The notes under the pieces are model-generated. The model saw nothing but the letters and a program-made list of their open reading frames with translations, was not told the DNA's origin and made no database searches. Of a stretch of DNA of 64,000 nt, positions 56,172-64,000 are shown piece by piece. This stretch comes from Paracoccus solventivorans (GTDB lineage Bacteria > Pseudomonadota > Alphaproteobacteria > Rhodobacterales > Rhodobacteraceae): contig NZ_FRCK01000001.1 of NCBI RefSeq assembly GCF_900142875.1, positions 434,001 through 498,000 of the forward strand, written 5' to 3'. Position 1 is the first letter of the stretch, and each line of letters begins with the position of its first letter. The translations under genes and the position numbers were made by a program.

Positions 56172-57475
56172 TCGTGGTCTCCTGCCGGACCATGAATATC
56201 GGAATTGCGGCCGCGCCGCGCAAGCTTGTTCGGCCCCTGCGGATGCCGGGCCGGGGCCGCGCCGGCGTCCCCGCGCGCGCCCCCGGCCAGCGCCAGCAGC
56301 CGCGCGACCAGCGGGCCCGGGTCGGGGGCGGCGGCGTCCAGCGCCCGTCGCGCCGCCTGCCCCATGGCGCGGCGGCGGCCGGGGTCGGCGAGGATCGCGC
56401 CCAGCCGCTCGGCCAGCGTCCCCGGCGCCACCAGCCGCGCCGCGCCCTCGGCATCCAGCAGCGCGTAATCGGCGCGGAAATTGGCCACATGCGGCCCGTG
56501 CAGCAGCGCGCAGCGCCAGGCCGCGGGTTCCCAAGGGGTGTGGCCGCCGTGATCGGCCAGCGAGCCGCCGGTCAGGCAGACCCCGGCCGCGGCATAGGCG
56601 CCGCCCAGCGCCCCCAGCCGGTCGATCAGCAGCAGGGGCGGGGCGCCGGCCGCCGCCACCTCGCGCGCGCCCAGCCGTTCGGGCGCGAAGCCGGCGGCGA
56701 TCGCCAGCGCCGCCACCTCGTCTGCGCGGCGCGGGTGGCGGGGGGCGAGGATCAGCCGCAGCCCCGGGATGCGTGCCGCCAGCGCGGCATGGGCGGCCAG
56801 CACCGCCTCTTCTTCCCCGGGATGGGTCGAGGCCGCCAGCCACAGCCGATCGCGCGAGGCGCTTTCCGGCCCCGGCCGGATCGCCGCCGGCCCCAGCAGC
56901 TTGAGGTTCAGCCGCCCGGCCAGCGCCGCCTGCGGCAGCCCCAGCGCCCGCAGCCGCGTTTCCGTCCCCGCATCCTGCGCCGACAGCAGGTCGAGCCCGG
57001 CCAGCACCGGCCCGATCAGCCCCCGCGCCCGCCCCCAGCCGCGGGCAGATCGTTCCGACATCCGCGCCCCGATCACCGCCTGCGGGATGGCGCGGCGGCG
57101 GGCCTCGGCGGCGCGGTTGGGCCAGATCTCGTTTTCCACCGTCACCATCAGCGCCGGCCGCGCCGCATCCAGAAAGCGGCGCACCGCCCCCGGCACGTCC
57201 AGCGGCGCCAAATGCGCTTGCAGGCCCCAATCCCGCGCCACCGCCCGCCCGGTGGTCGAGTTCGTCGTCACCACCACCGGATGATGCGCGGCCAGCGCCG
57301 TGATGATGGCACGGGCCGAGTTCAGCTCTCCCACGCTGGCGGCATGGACCCAGATCGCGCCCGGCGGCTGCGCGGCCACGTCCAGCGCCAGCCGCTCGCG
57401 CAGCACGCCGCCGGCCAGCGGCGCGACCGCACGCAGCGCGGGACCGGCAAGACCCGTGGCAAGTCGGTAGATCAT
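56168..57475 (-). CDS. waaA: 3-deoxy-D-manno-octulosonic acid (Kdo) transferase
   Basis: A 435-residue GT-B glycosyltransferase of the WaaA type. The catalytic base lies in 'WVHAASVGELNSARAII', and other family motifs are 'TNSTTGRAVARD', 'VTVENEIWPNR', 'GARMSERSARGWG' and the C-terminal 'LTGGSLADHGGHTPWEPAAW'. It adds Kdo to lipid A precursor at the inner membrane. The length is like that of E. coli WaaA, with an additional 35 residues at the C-terminus that are Arg/Gly/Pro rich and unlikely to be conserved. The start is ATG at 57475 (MIYRLATGLAG). The overlapping DUF1178 gene follows. Confidence 0.9.
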   Translation of the reverse strand: MIYRLATGLAGPALRAVAPLAGGVLRERLALDVAAQPPGAIWVHAASVGELNSARAIITALAAHHPVVVTTNSTTGRAVARDWGLQAHLAPLDVPGAVRRFLDAARPALMVTVENEIWPNRAAEARRRAIPQAVIGARMSERSARGWGRARGLIGPVLAGLDLLSAQDAGTETRLRALGLPQAALAGRLNLKLLGPAAIRPGPESASRDRLWLAASTHPGEEEAVLAAHAALAARIPGLRLILAPRHPRRADEVAALAIAAGFAPERLGAREVAAAGAPPLLLIDRLGALGGAYAAAGVCLTGGSLADHGGHTPWEPAAWRCALLHGPHVANFRADYALLDAEGAARLVAPGTLAERLGAILADPGRRRAMGQAARRALDAAAPDPGPLVARLLALAGGARGDAGAAPARHPQGPNKLARRGRNSDIHGPAGDHE

Positions 57476-57649
57476 CGCCCCACCCGGCAGATTGGAACGC
57501 CGCGCAGAACAGCCGTTGCGGGCGGGAAAGTAAACTCCCCTTCCTCGGCGGCAGGGCGCATGGCCGGGCTGCACGGGGAATCCTTGCACCCCGCAGGGCG
57601 GCTACCTAGCTTTAGGGGCAGGAAAAATGTCCGAGTTCAGGAGCGTATC

Positions 57650-58516
57650 GTGGCCGAGATGAACCCCGCCGCCGCTGCGCCGGCCACGGCCTCGCTGCGG
57701 ATCGGTGCGGTCGCGCTGACCGTGCGCGACCTGCACACGCTCAGCCGCTATTACCAGGACGTGATCGGGCTGCGGCTGCTGGCCGACGAGGACGGCGAAA
57801 ACGGCCGGCGCCACCTGCTGGGCTGCGGCGACCGGCTGCTGCTGGAGCTGCGTCACGATCCCGGGGCCGAACCCCCGAGCCGCTCCGAGGCCGGGCTGTT
57901 CCACACCGCCTTCCTGCTGCCGTCGCGCGCGGCGCTGGCGGACTGGATGGTGCACGCGCTGGCGATGGGGGTGGCGCTGGACGGGGCCTCGGACCATCTG
58001 GTCAGCGAGGCGCTGTATCTGACCGACCCCGAGGGCAACGGCATCGAGATCTACCGCGACCGCGAACGCGGCGAATGGCCGCTGGCGGCGGACGGCAGCG
58101 TCTCGATGGCGACGCTGCCGCTGGATCTGCGCGCGCTGGCGGCCGAGGCCGGCCGCGCCCGTTTCACGGGGCTGCCCGCGGACAGCAGCATCGGCCATGT
58201 GCATCTGCGGGTCGGCGATCTGGACCAGGCCGAGGCGTTCTATGCCGGCACGCTGGGGCTGGCGGTGATGACCCGCTATCCGGGCGCGCTGTTCTTCGGC
58301 GCGGACGGGTATCATCACCATCTGGCCGCGAATATCTGGAACAGCCGCGGCGCCGGCCCGCGGCGCGAGGGCACCACCGGGCTGGCCGAGGTCGCCCTGA
58401 CCGTCGACGCCCCCGAGCTTCGGGCGCTTGCCGACCGGCTCGGGCCCGAGGCCGCGGGCGGCGCGATCACCCTGCGCGATCCGTGGGGCACGCGGCTGAG
58501 CCTGCACGAAACCTGA
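57650..58516 (+). CDS. VOC-family dioxygenase, catechol-2,3-dioxygenase-like (CatE type)
   Basis: A 288-residue protein of two VOC domains. The first begins 'IGAVALTVRDLHTLSRYYQDVIGLRLL' and the second 'SIGHVHLRVGDLDQAEAFYAGTLGLAV'. Likely metal ligands are the His in 'GHVHLRV', the His in 'HHHLAANIW' and the Glu in 'GLAEVALTV'. The second domain is similar to that of extradiol dioxygenases such as Bacillus CatE. Its substrate is not known. A GTG at 57650 with AGGAG upstream fits best; ATG 57659 is an alternative. It is divergent from waaA. Confidence 0.8.
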   Translation: MAEMNPAAAAPATASLRIGAVALTVRDLHTLSRYYQDVIGLRLLADEDGENGRRHLLGCGDRLLLELRHDPGAEPPSRSEAGLFHTAFLLPSRAALADWMVHALAMGVALDGASDHLVSEALYLTDPEGNGIEIYRDRERGEWPLAADGSVSMATLPLDLRALAAEAGRARFTGLPADSSIGHVHLRVGDLDQAEAFYAGTLGLAVMTRYPGALFFGADGYHHHLAANIWNSRGAGPRREGTTGLAEVALTVDAPELRALADRLGPEAAGGAITLRDPWGTRLSLHET

Positions 58517-58572
58517 ACGGCGCGGCCCGCGCGGGCTTGCCCCCGCGCGCGCGATGTCGGAAATCCGTGGCC

Positions 58573-58953
58573 ATGACCAGACCCCCGCGCCACCGCCCCG
58601 AGTTCTTTATCCGCCTGTTCTTTTCGGAACAGGACATGATCGGCCCCGGCAAGGTCGCGCTGCTGGAAGGGATCGCGCGCAGCGGCTCGATCTCGGCCGC
58701 GGGGCGCGAGATGGGGATGAGTTACAAGCGCGCCTGGATGCTGGTCGAGACGCTGAACGGCATGTTCCGCGCGCCGCTGGTGGAAAGCGCGCGCGGCGGC
58801 GCGGGCGGCGGCGGCGCCACGCTGACCGACACCGGCCGGCAGGTGCTGGCGCTGTTTCGGGAAATCGAGGCCGCCGCGGCCGAGGTCAACACCGAGCGGC
58901 TGGCGGCGCTGCGCGAGATGCTGGCGGACGCTCCGCCCGGAAATAACGGTTGA
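58573..58953 (+). CDS. modE: ModE-like molybdate regulator, DNA-binding domain only
   Basis: A 126-residue protein made of one winged helix-turn-helix domain: 'LFFSEQDMIGPGKVALLEGI', 'GSISAAGREMGMSYKRAWMLVETLN', and a LysR-like wing 'LTDTGRQVLALFREIEAAAAEV'. The N-terminal DNA-binding domain of E. coli ModE has this pattern. The Mop domains that bind molybdate are missing. It may need another protein or act in another way. It lies directly upstream of modA with a Mo-box-like inverted repeat between them. A GTG at 58567 would be a slightly longer start. Confidence 0.75.
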   Translation: MTRPPRHRPEFFIRLFFSEQDMIGPGKVALLEGIARSGSISAAGREMGMSYKRAWMLVETLNGMFRAPLVESARGGAGGGGATLTDTGRQVLALFREIEAAAAEVNTERLAALREMLADAPPGNNG

Positions 58954-58968
58954 GCCCGGCGCCGCGTT

Positions 58969-58992
58969 GGTTATGTTCCCCGGAATATAACC
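58969..58992 (+). promoter_or_regulatory. Mo-box-like operator upstream of modA
   Basis: GGTTATGTTCC (58969-58979) is followed by two bases and GGAATATAACC (58982-58992); the arms are complementary except at one position. The TTAT...ATAA outer parts resemble known ModE sites (CGxTATATA...TATATAxCG style). It lies 13 bases before the modA start and 15 bases after the modE stop, right where a repressor site is expected. Confidence 0.7.
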
Positions 58993-59005
58993 CTAGGAGA
59001 CAGCC

Positions 59006-59782
59006 ATGCCTCGCCTGACCCCTGCCCTTTCCGGTATCCTGGCCGCGCCGCTGCTGGCCGCCGCGCTGGCCCTGCCCGCGGCCGCCGACGAGGTGGTGGT
59101 GTTCGCCGCCGCCTCGATGAAGACCGCGCTCGACCCGCTTGCCGAGGCGTTCCAGGCCGAAACCGGCCACAGCGTGGTGATCAGCTACGCCGGCTCGAAC
59201 GCGCTGGCCAAGCAGATCCTGGACGGGGCGCCGGCCGACATCTTCATCTCGGCCTCGGTGCAGTGGATGGACGAGGTCGAAAAGGGCGACGAGGTGGCCG
59301 AGGGCACACGCGCCGACCTGCTGGGCAACACGCTGGTGCTGGTCGCCCATGACGAGGATGCGCCGCAGGTGACCCCGGCGCCGGGTTTCGACCTGGCCGG
59401 GCTGCTGGACGGCGGCAAGCTGGCCATGGCGCTGGTCGATTCGGTCCCCGCCGGGCAATACGGCAAAGAGGCACTGGCCGCGCTGGGGGTGTGGGACGCA
59501 GTGGCCCCCTCGGTCGCGCAGGCCGACAACGTGCGGGCGGCACTGGCGCTGGTCGCGACGGGCGAGGCCCCCTATGGCATTGTCTATGCCACCGACGCCG
59601 CCGCGGAACCCCAGGTCCATGTCGTGGGCACCTTCCCCGCCGACACACATGAACCCATCGTCTACCCCGTCGCGCTGCTGAAGAACGCCTCGGACGAGGC
59701 CGACCGCGCCTTCCTTCAGGCGCTGGACACCCCCGAGGCCGATGCGGCCTTTGCGGCCCAAGGCTTCACGGTCCTGGATTGA
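59006..59782 (+). CDS. modA: Molybdate-binding periplasmic protein
   Basis: A 258-residue solute-binding protein with a signal peptide (LTPALSGILAAPLLAAALALPAAA). 'VVVFAAASMKTALDPLAEAF' with the oxyanion-binding Ser and 'GHSVVISYAGSNALAKQILDGAPADIFISA' are ModA signatures; 'ALVDSVPAGQYGKEAL' gives another ligand region. It captures molybdate or tungstate for ModBC. A good ribosome site (AGGAG) precedes it. It overlaps the next gene as TGATG. Confidence 0.93.
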   Translation: MPRLTPALSGILAAPLLAAALALPAAADEVVVFAAASMKTALDPLAEAFQAETGHSVVISYAGSNALAKQILDGAPADIFISASVQWMDEVEKGDEVAEGTRADLLGNTLVLVAHDEDAPQVTPAPGFDLAGLLDGGKLAMALVDSVPAGQYGKEALAALGVWDAVAPSVAQADNVRAALALVATGEAPYGIVYATDAAAEPQVHVVGTFPADTHEPIVYPVALLKNASDEADRAFLQALDTPEADAAFAAQGFTVLD

Positions 59783-60480
59783 TGCCGGACTGGCTGTCGC
59801 CCGCCGAATGGGACGCGCTGCGCCTGTCGCTGCGCGTCGCGTTCTGGGCGACGCTGGTCAGCCTGCCGCCGGCGCTGCTGGTCGCCCATGCGCTGGCCCG
59901 CTGGCGGTTTCCCGGACACGGGCTGCTGAACGGGCTGGTGCATCTGCCGCTGGTGCTGCCGCCGGTGGTCACCGGCTATGTGCTGCTGCTGACGCTGGGT
60001 CGGCGCGGCTTCGTCGGGCAGTATCTGGACCAGTGGTTCGGCATCGTCTTTGCCTTTCGCTGGACCGGGGCGGTGGTCGCGGCGGCGGTGATGGCGTTTC
60101 CGCTGATGGTCCGCGCGATCCGCCTGTCGGTCGAGGCGGTGGACCCGAAGCTGGAGCAGGCGGCGGGCTCTCTGGGCGCCTCGCGTCCCTGGGTCTGGGC
60201 CACGGTCACGCTGCCGTTGATCCTGCCCGGGGTGATCGCGGGCGCCATCCTCGCCTTCGCCAAGGCGATGGGAGAGTTCGGCGCCACCATCACCTTTGTG
60301 TCCAACATCCCCGGGGAAACCCAGACCCTGCCCTCGGCCATCTACAGCTTCCTGCAGGTGCCGGGGGGTGAGGGCGCGGCGGCACGGCTGGCGCTGGTGT
60401 CCGTGGCGGTGGCGATGACGGCGCTGGTCGCCTCCGAGTTCCTGGCCCGGCGTGCCGCGCGCAGGGTGCATGGACGATGA
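59782..60480 (+). CDS. modB: Molybdate ABC transporter permease
   Basis: A 232-residue permease with five membrane segments. The conserved cytosolic EAA loop is 'AAGSLGASRPWVWATVTLPLILPGVIAGAI', and 'LPLVLPPVVTGYVLLLTLG' is a typical ModB segment. The start ATG at 59782 shares bases with the modA stop. It overlaps modC by 4 bases. Together with ModA and ModC it imports molybdate. Confidence 0.93.
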   Translation: MPDWLSPAEWDALRLSLRVAFWATLVSLPPALLVAHALARWRFPGHGLLNGLVHLPLVLPPVVTGYVLLLTLGRRGFVGQYLDQWFGIVFAFRWTGAVVAAAVMAFPLMVRAIRLSVEAVDPKLEQAAGSLGASRPWVWATVTLPLILPGVIAGAILAFAKAMGEFGATITFVSNIPGETQTLPSAIYSFLQVPGGEGAAARLALVSVAVAMTALVASEFLARRAARRVHGR

Positions 60481-61562
60481 GCGTTTCGATTTCCCTGCGT
60501 CACCGGCTGGCGGATTTCACGCTGGACGTGGCCTTCGACGCGCCCAGCGGGGTGACGGTGCTGTTCGGGCCCTCGGGCTCGGGCAAGTCCACGGTGCTGA
60601 ACGCGGTCGCCGGGCTGCTGCGTCCCGACGCGGGCAAGGTCGCGGTCGGGGGCACGGTGCTGACCGACACCGCGCAGCGCCTGTTCGTGCCGCCCCACCG
60701 CCGCCGGCTGGGGGTGATCTTCCAGGACGGGCGGCTGTTTCCGCATCTGAGCGTGCGCCAGAACCTGCGCTATGGCCGCTGGTTTTCCCCCGCCAGCGCC
60801 CGGCGCACCCCCGAATCCGCGGTGGTCGAGATGCTGGGCATCGGCGCGCTGCTCGACCGCGCCCCGGCCACGCTGTCGGGGGGCGAACGCCAGCGCGTCG
60901 CCATCGGCCGCGCGCTTCTGGCCGATCCGCGGCTGATCCTTGCCGACGAGCCGCTGTCGGCGCTGGACGACGACCGCAAGGGCGAGATCCTGCCCTATCT
61001 GGAGCGGCTGCGCGACGAATGGGGGGTGCCGATGCTCTATGTCAGCCATTCCCCGGCCGAGGTCGCCCGCATCGCCACCACGGTGGTGATGCTGGACGCC
61101 GGCCGCATCACCCGCATCGGCCCCGCCGCCGAGGTGCTGGCCGACCCGGCGACCGCAGGCCCCGGGCGCGAGGCCGGCGCGGTGATCGAGGCGCAGGTCA
61201 TCCGCCACCACGACGACGGCGTGACCGAGCTTGCCGCGGGCGGCCTGCCACTGTTCCTGCCCACAATCGGCGCTGCGCCGGGCGCAAGGCTGCGGCTGCG
61301 GATCGCCGCGCCCGACGTGATGCTGGCGCGCGGCCGGCCCACGGAAATCTCGGCGCTGAACATCCTGCCCGGCACGGTGGAATCGCTGACCGAACAGGGC
61401 GGCCAGGTGCTGGTGCGGCTGTCCACGCCCGCCGGACCAGTGCTGTCGCGCATCACCCGCCGCTCGGCCGCGCAGCTGGGCGTCGCCCCGGGCGAGGCGC
61501 TGACCGCGGTGGTCAAGTCGGTCTCGCACGCCCCCGCCGACGTCGGCCGCGCCCACCGCTGA
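60477..61562 (+). CDS. modC: Molybdate ABC transporter ATPase
   Basis: A 361-residue ATPase. Walker A is 'FGPSGSGKSTVLNAV', the signature is 'LSGGERQRVAIGRAL', and Walker B is 'RLILADEPLSALDD'. The C-terminal domain contains a Mop-type (TOBE) part of about 70 residues that binds oxyanion ('ISALNILPGTVESLTEQGGQVLVRLSTP'). It powers ModB. It is the last gene of modE-modABC; a terminator-like hairpin follows. Confidence 0.93.
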   Translation: MSVSISLRHRLADFTLDVAFDAPSGVTVLFGPSGSGKSTVLNAVAGLLRPDAGKVAVGGTVLTDTAQRLFVPPHRRRLGVIFQDGRLFPHLSVRQNLRYGRWFSPASARRTPESAVVEMLGIGALLDRAPATLSGGERQRVAIGRALLADPRLILADEPLSALDDDRKGEILPYLERLRDEWGVPMLYVSHSPAEVARIATTVVMLDAGRITRIGPAAEVLADPATAGPGREAGAVIEAQVIRHHDDGVTELAAGGLPLFLPTIGAAPGARLRLRIAAPDVMLARGRPTEISALNILPGTVESLTEQGGQVLVRLSTPAGPVLSRITRRSAAQLGVAPGEALTAVVKSVSHAPADVGRAHR

Positions 61563-61573
61563 CCGCCCCCGGC

Positions 61574-61615
61574 TCTTTCATCTTGCCCAGAATATCCTCG
61601 GGGCTTCCGAGCGCC
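61574..61615. repeat. Intergenic GC-rich repeat element, copy D
   Basis: CTCTTTCATCTTGCCCAGAA is followed by TATCCTCGGGGCTTCCGAG, whose end forms a short CTCGG/CCGAG hairpin. It lies after modC and is similar to copies A, B and C. Confidence 0.6.
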
Positions 61616-61641
61616 TGTTTTCAGCGAGGAAGGCAGCGGCT

Positions 61642-61662
61642 GCGGGGGTGGAAAACCCCCGC
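61642..61662. terminator. Terminator-like hairpin between modC and the epimerase gene
   Basis: GCGGGGGT (61642-61649) and ACCCCCGC (61655-61662) pair over the loop GGAAA. The genes converge here, so it can serve both. Confidence 0.55.
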
Positions 61663-61676
61663 TCCGGCAGCGCAGG

Positions 61677-62684
61677 CTAAGCGCCGACGCCGTAATAGTC
61701 GCGGAACCACGCCACATAGGCCGCGACCCCCTCGTCCACCGCAGTCTGCGGCGCATAGCCCGACAGCGCCCGCAGCAGGGTGGTGTCCGCCCAGGTGGCG
61801 GGCACGTCGCCCGGCTGCATGGGCAGCATCTGGCGCTGCGCCTTGCGGCCGGCGGCGGACTCGATCGCGGCGATGAAATCCAGCAGCGGCACCGGGGCGC
61901 CATTGCCGATATTGACCACGCGGAAGGGCGCGACCGGGGAGAGGCTGTCGAACTCCCCTGCCCGCTCGGTCCCCGGCACCGCATCGACCAGCAGCCGGAT
62001 CGCGCGCACCAGGTCGCTGACAAAGGTAAAGTCGCGCCGCATGCCGCCGTGGTTGAACACCTTGATCGGGCGGCCGTCAAAGATCGCGCTGGTGAACAGA
62101 TAGGGCGCCATGTCGGGTCGCCCCCAGGGTCCGTAGACGGTGAAAAAGCGGAACATCGTCACCGGCAGCGCGAACAGATGCGCATAGGAATGCGCCATCG
62201 CCTCGTTCGATTTCTTGGTCGCCGCATAGAACGACATCTGGCTGTCGGCCCTGTCAGTCTCGCGATAGGGCATTTCCGTGTTGGCGCCGTAAACGCTGCT
62301 GGTCGAGGCCAGCAGCATGTGCCGCGGCGGATGGGCGCGCGCGGCTTCCAGCAGCTCGAACGTGCCCAGAAGGTTCGCCTGCACATAGGCGCGCGGGTTC
62401 TCGATCGAATAGCGGACCCCGGCCTGCGCGGCCAGATGGACCACCGCCTCGGGGCGCTCCTCGGCGAAAATCCCCATCAGCAACCCGGGCTCCTCGACCG
62501 CGCCGCGTATCGCGCGGTAGTTGGGGTCGGCCAGCAGCAGCGCCTCGCGCGCGGCTTTCAGCGCGGGGTCGTAATAGTCGTTGTGGTTGTCGACCCCGAC
62601 CACGCGCCAGCCCTCGGCCAAGAGCAGCCGCGACAGGTGGAAGCCGATGAACCCGGCCGCGCCGGTGACAAGGGCGGTGCGCAT
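61677..62684 (-). CDS. NAD-dependent UDP-glucuronate 4-epimerase-like enzyme
   Basis: A 335-residue extended SDR. 'LVTGAAGFIGFHLSRLLLAEGWRVVGVDNHNDYYD' is the NAD-binding beginning; the catalytic motif is 'SFYAATKKSNEAMAHSYAHLF' (Tyr and Lys), with Ser in 'ASTSSVYGAN'. The motif 'NHNDYYDPALK' and 'YTVYGPWGRPDMA' (TVYGP) are characteristic of UDP-glucuronate epimerases (Cap1J/LspL group). It makes UDP-galacturonate for capsule or LPS. The start ATG at 62684 shares bases with the ugd stop, so the two are co-translated. It acts directly after Ugd in the pathway. Confidence 0.88.
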   Translation of the reverse strand: MRTALVTGAAGFIGFHLSRLLLAEGWRVVGVDNHNDYYDPALKAAREALLLADPNYRAIRGAVEEPGLLMGIFAEERPEAVVHLAAQAGVRYSIENPRAYVQANLLGTFELLEAARAHPPRHMLLASTSSVYGANTEMPYRETDRADSQMSFYAATKKSNEAMAHSYAHLFALPVTMFRFFTVYGPWGRPDMAPYLFTSAIFDGRPIKVFNHGGMRRDFTFVSDLVRAIRLLVDAVPGTERAGEFDSLSPVAPFRVVNIGNGAPVPLLDFIAAIESAAGRKAQRQMLPMQPGDVPATWADTTLLRALSGYAPQTAVDEGVAAYVAWFRDYYGVGA

Positions 62685-63850
62685 CAGTCGTTCCCGAACA
62701 GGTCGCGGGTGAACACGCGGTCGGCGACGTCGGCCAGATCCTCGGTCAGGCGGTTGGCGATGATCAGGTCGGCGCGGCTCTTGAACTCGGCCAGGTCGGG
62801 GATGACCGGCGAGTTGAAGAAATGCGGCTCGTCCAGCACCGGCTCGTACACCACCACCGGGATGCCCTTGGCCTTGATCCGCTTCATGATCCCCTGCACC
62901 GAGCTGTCGCGGAAATTGTCCGACCCCGCTTTCATCACCAGCCGGTAGACGCCGACGGTCCTGGGCGCCCGCGCGACGATCTGCTCGGCGATCACGTCCT
63001 TGCGGGTGCGGTTCGATTCCACCACCGCCGCAATCAGGTTCTGCGGCACGGTGGCATAATTCGCCAGCAGCTGCTTGGTGTCCTTGGGCAGGCAATAGCC
63101 GCCATAGCCAAAGCTGGGGTTGTTGTAATGCGCCCCGATCCGCGGGTCGAGGCACATGCCCTCGATGATCTGGCGCGCGTCCAGCCCGTTGTTCAGCGCG
63201 AAACTGTCCAGCTCGTTGAAGAACGCCACCCGCATCGCCAGGAAGGTGTTGGAAAACAGCTTGATCGCCTCGGCCTCGGTCGGGCCGGTGAACTGCACCG
63301 GCACCTTTTTGTCCAGGGCGCCTGCGATCAGCAGATCGGCAAAGCGCCGCGCCTGCGGGGTGGTGTCGCCGACCACGATGCGCGAGGGGTGCAGGTTGTC
63401 GTGCAGCGCCCGCCCCTCGCGCAGGAACTCGGGTGAAAACAGGATGTTGTCCCAGCCGTGTTCGTCGCGCATCCGCTGGGTGAAACCGACGGGGACGGTG
63501 GATTTCACCACGATGGTCGCCTCTGGCGCGATGCGGCGGACCTGCGCGATCACCAGCTCGACGCTGGAGGTGTCGAAGCGGTTGGTGCGCGGGTCGTAGT
63601 TGGTGGGCGTGGCCACGATGACATATTCGGCGCCCGAGAACGCCTGCACCGGGTCCAGCGTCGCGGTCAGGTCCAGCCTGCGCCCGGCCAGGAACGCGGC
63701 GATATCCGGGTCCTCGATGGGCGAGCGGCGCTGGTTCACCAGATCGACCCGCCCCGGGCTGACATCCAGCGCCAGCACGCTATCCGCCTGCGCCAGCAGC
63801 ACGGCAAGGGACAGCCCGACATAGCCCAGCCCGGCAACCGCGATCTTCAT
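62684..63850 (-). CDS. ugd: UDP-glucose 6-dehydrogenase
   Basis: A 388-residue enzyme. '[21 protein letters not shown]' is the NAD-binding motif, and the catalytic Cys lies in '[15 protein letters not shown]'; 'VGFTQRMR' and '[24 protein letters not shown]' are further family motifs. It oxidises UDP-glucose twice to UDP-glucuronate. The product is the substrate of the downstream epimerase, with which it overlaps. Together with the phosphohexomutase and the capsule exporter in this window they could supply a uronic-acid-containing surface polysaccharide. Confidence 0.93.
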   Translation of the reverse strand: MKIAVAGLGYVGLSLAVLLAQADSVLALDVSPGRVDLVNQRRSPIEDPDIAAFLAGRRLDLTATLDPVQAFSGAEYVIVATPTNYDPRTNRFDTSSVELVIAQVRRIAPEATIVVKSTVPVGFTQRMRDEHGWDNILFSPEFLREGRALHDNLHPSRIVVGDTTPQARRFADLLIAGALDKKVPVQFTGPTEAEAIKLFSNTFLAMRVAFFNELDSFALNNGLDARQIIEGMCLDPRIGAHYNNPSFGYGGYCLPKDTKQLLANYATVPQNLIAAVVESNRTRKDVIAEQIVARAPRTVGVYRLVMKAGSDNFRDSSVQGIMKRIKAKGIPVVVYEPVLDEPHFFNSPVIPDLAEFKSRADLIIANRLTEDLADVADRVFTRDLFGND

Positions 63851-63961
63851 CCTGCATACTCCACGACTCGTGATAGCCGTTCTCTTACCAGATCAGGCCC
63901 TGTATTCTACGGGTTATCGTCCGGGCGCGTCTGCCCGATGCAAGGCAGGCGGGGCCCCCTG

Positions 63962-64000
63962 ATGCGGCTGATGATCACCACCATGCGCGACGAGGCGCCG
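63962..64000 (+). CDS. Start of a glycosyltransferase gene (partial, cut by window end)
   Basis: Thirteen codons are seen (MRLMITTMRDEAP). This beginning is common in family 2-like glycosyltransferases of Rhodobacteraceae, which continue with 'FLLEWVAYH'. It is divergent from ugd, so this probably continues a polysaccharide cluster to the right. The call rests on 13 residues and the context. Confidence 0.5.
   Translation, partial: MRLMITTMRDEAP

Noticed and set aside
56174-57649. Plus-strand extension in front of the VOC dioxygenase
   Set aside because: The 492 codons upstream of 57650 lie antisense to waaA and read as Arg/Gly/Pro-rich sequence; a good ribosome site exists at 57650.
1-64000. 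Insertion sequence or transposase
   Set aside because: No transposase motif or terminal inverted repeat pair was seen; the only recombinase is the serine integrase.

Overview
The window looks like one stretch of chromosome from a GC-rich alphaproteobacterium of the Rhodobacteraceae, most probably Paracoccus or a close relative. The reasons are very high GC, the rpmH-rnpA-yidD, lysC-ptsP, zur-znuCB and mod gene blocks typical of that family, a HemP/Bfd/Bfr iron set, many ATGA/TGATG overlaps, and several copies of a short intergenic element I associate with this family. The genus is inferred from gene content only.

Bases 1 to about 17.8 kb are the right-hand part of a lambda-like siphophage prophage, all on the plus strand with one exception. 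In order: the end of the HK97-type major capsid protein, head-tail connector and completion genes, tail tube, a tail assembly chaperone pair with a lambda-type G GGA AAG slippery site, tape measure, minor tail proteins (gpM/gpL/gpK-like), a tip protein that looks like an I-J fusion, a glycine-rich adhesin, a repeat-rich fibre-like protein, a BppU-like protein, a holin candidate, a SAR-type endolysin and a serine integrase. Two genes stand out as likely cargo: a small secreted protein encoded against the structural genes (2037-2318) and a markedly AT-richer gene of unknown function between lysis genes and integrase (15588-16349). Terminase, portal and early genes lie left of the window; neither attachment site could be identified.

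From 17.75 to about 22.2 kb is a sparse accessory region: a small HTH-like protein with an overlapping partner, an orphan hypothetical, two very small proteins with good ribosome binding sites, a DUF982 protein, an SRAP/YedK abasic-site protein, a zinc-ribbon protein and an outer membrane beta-barrel.

From 22.3 kb onward the sequence is dense core chromosome. It includes a glycosyltransferase, iron storage (bfr, bfd, hemP), gltX, a zincin, a PfkB kinase, yidC-MOSC-engB, capsule export genes (kpsM divergent from kpsE-kpsT), a phosphohexomutase, ttcA-yidD-rnpA-rpmH on the opposite strand, a histidine kinase, tRNA-Arg(ACG), pabB-pabC, DUF411/cytochrome c, an HWE-like kinase, a Crp/Fnr regulator, an aldehyde dehydrogenase with an AcoR-like regulator, the zinc system with a clear Zur box, ptsP-lysC, DUF1178-waaA, a VOC dioxygenase, and the molybdate system (modE-like, modABC) with an inverted repeat resembling a Mo-box. 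The window ends in a polysaccharide block (UDP-glucuronate epimerase, UDP-glucose dehydrogenase, start of a glycosyltransferase).

I did not find a CRISPR array, an insertion sequence, an rRNA operon, or a recognisable multi-gene defence system. The best candidates for undescribed biology are the two cargo genes, the repeat and adhesin architecture of the phage tail, and the small-gene cluster next to the integrase.
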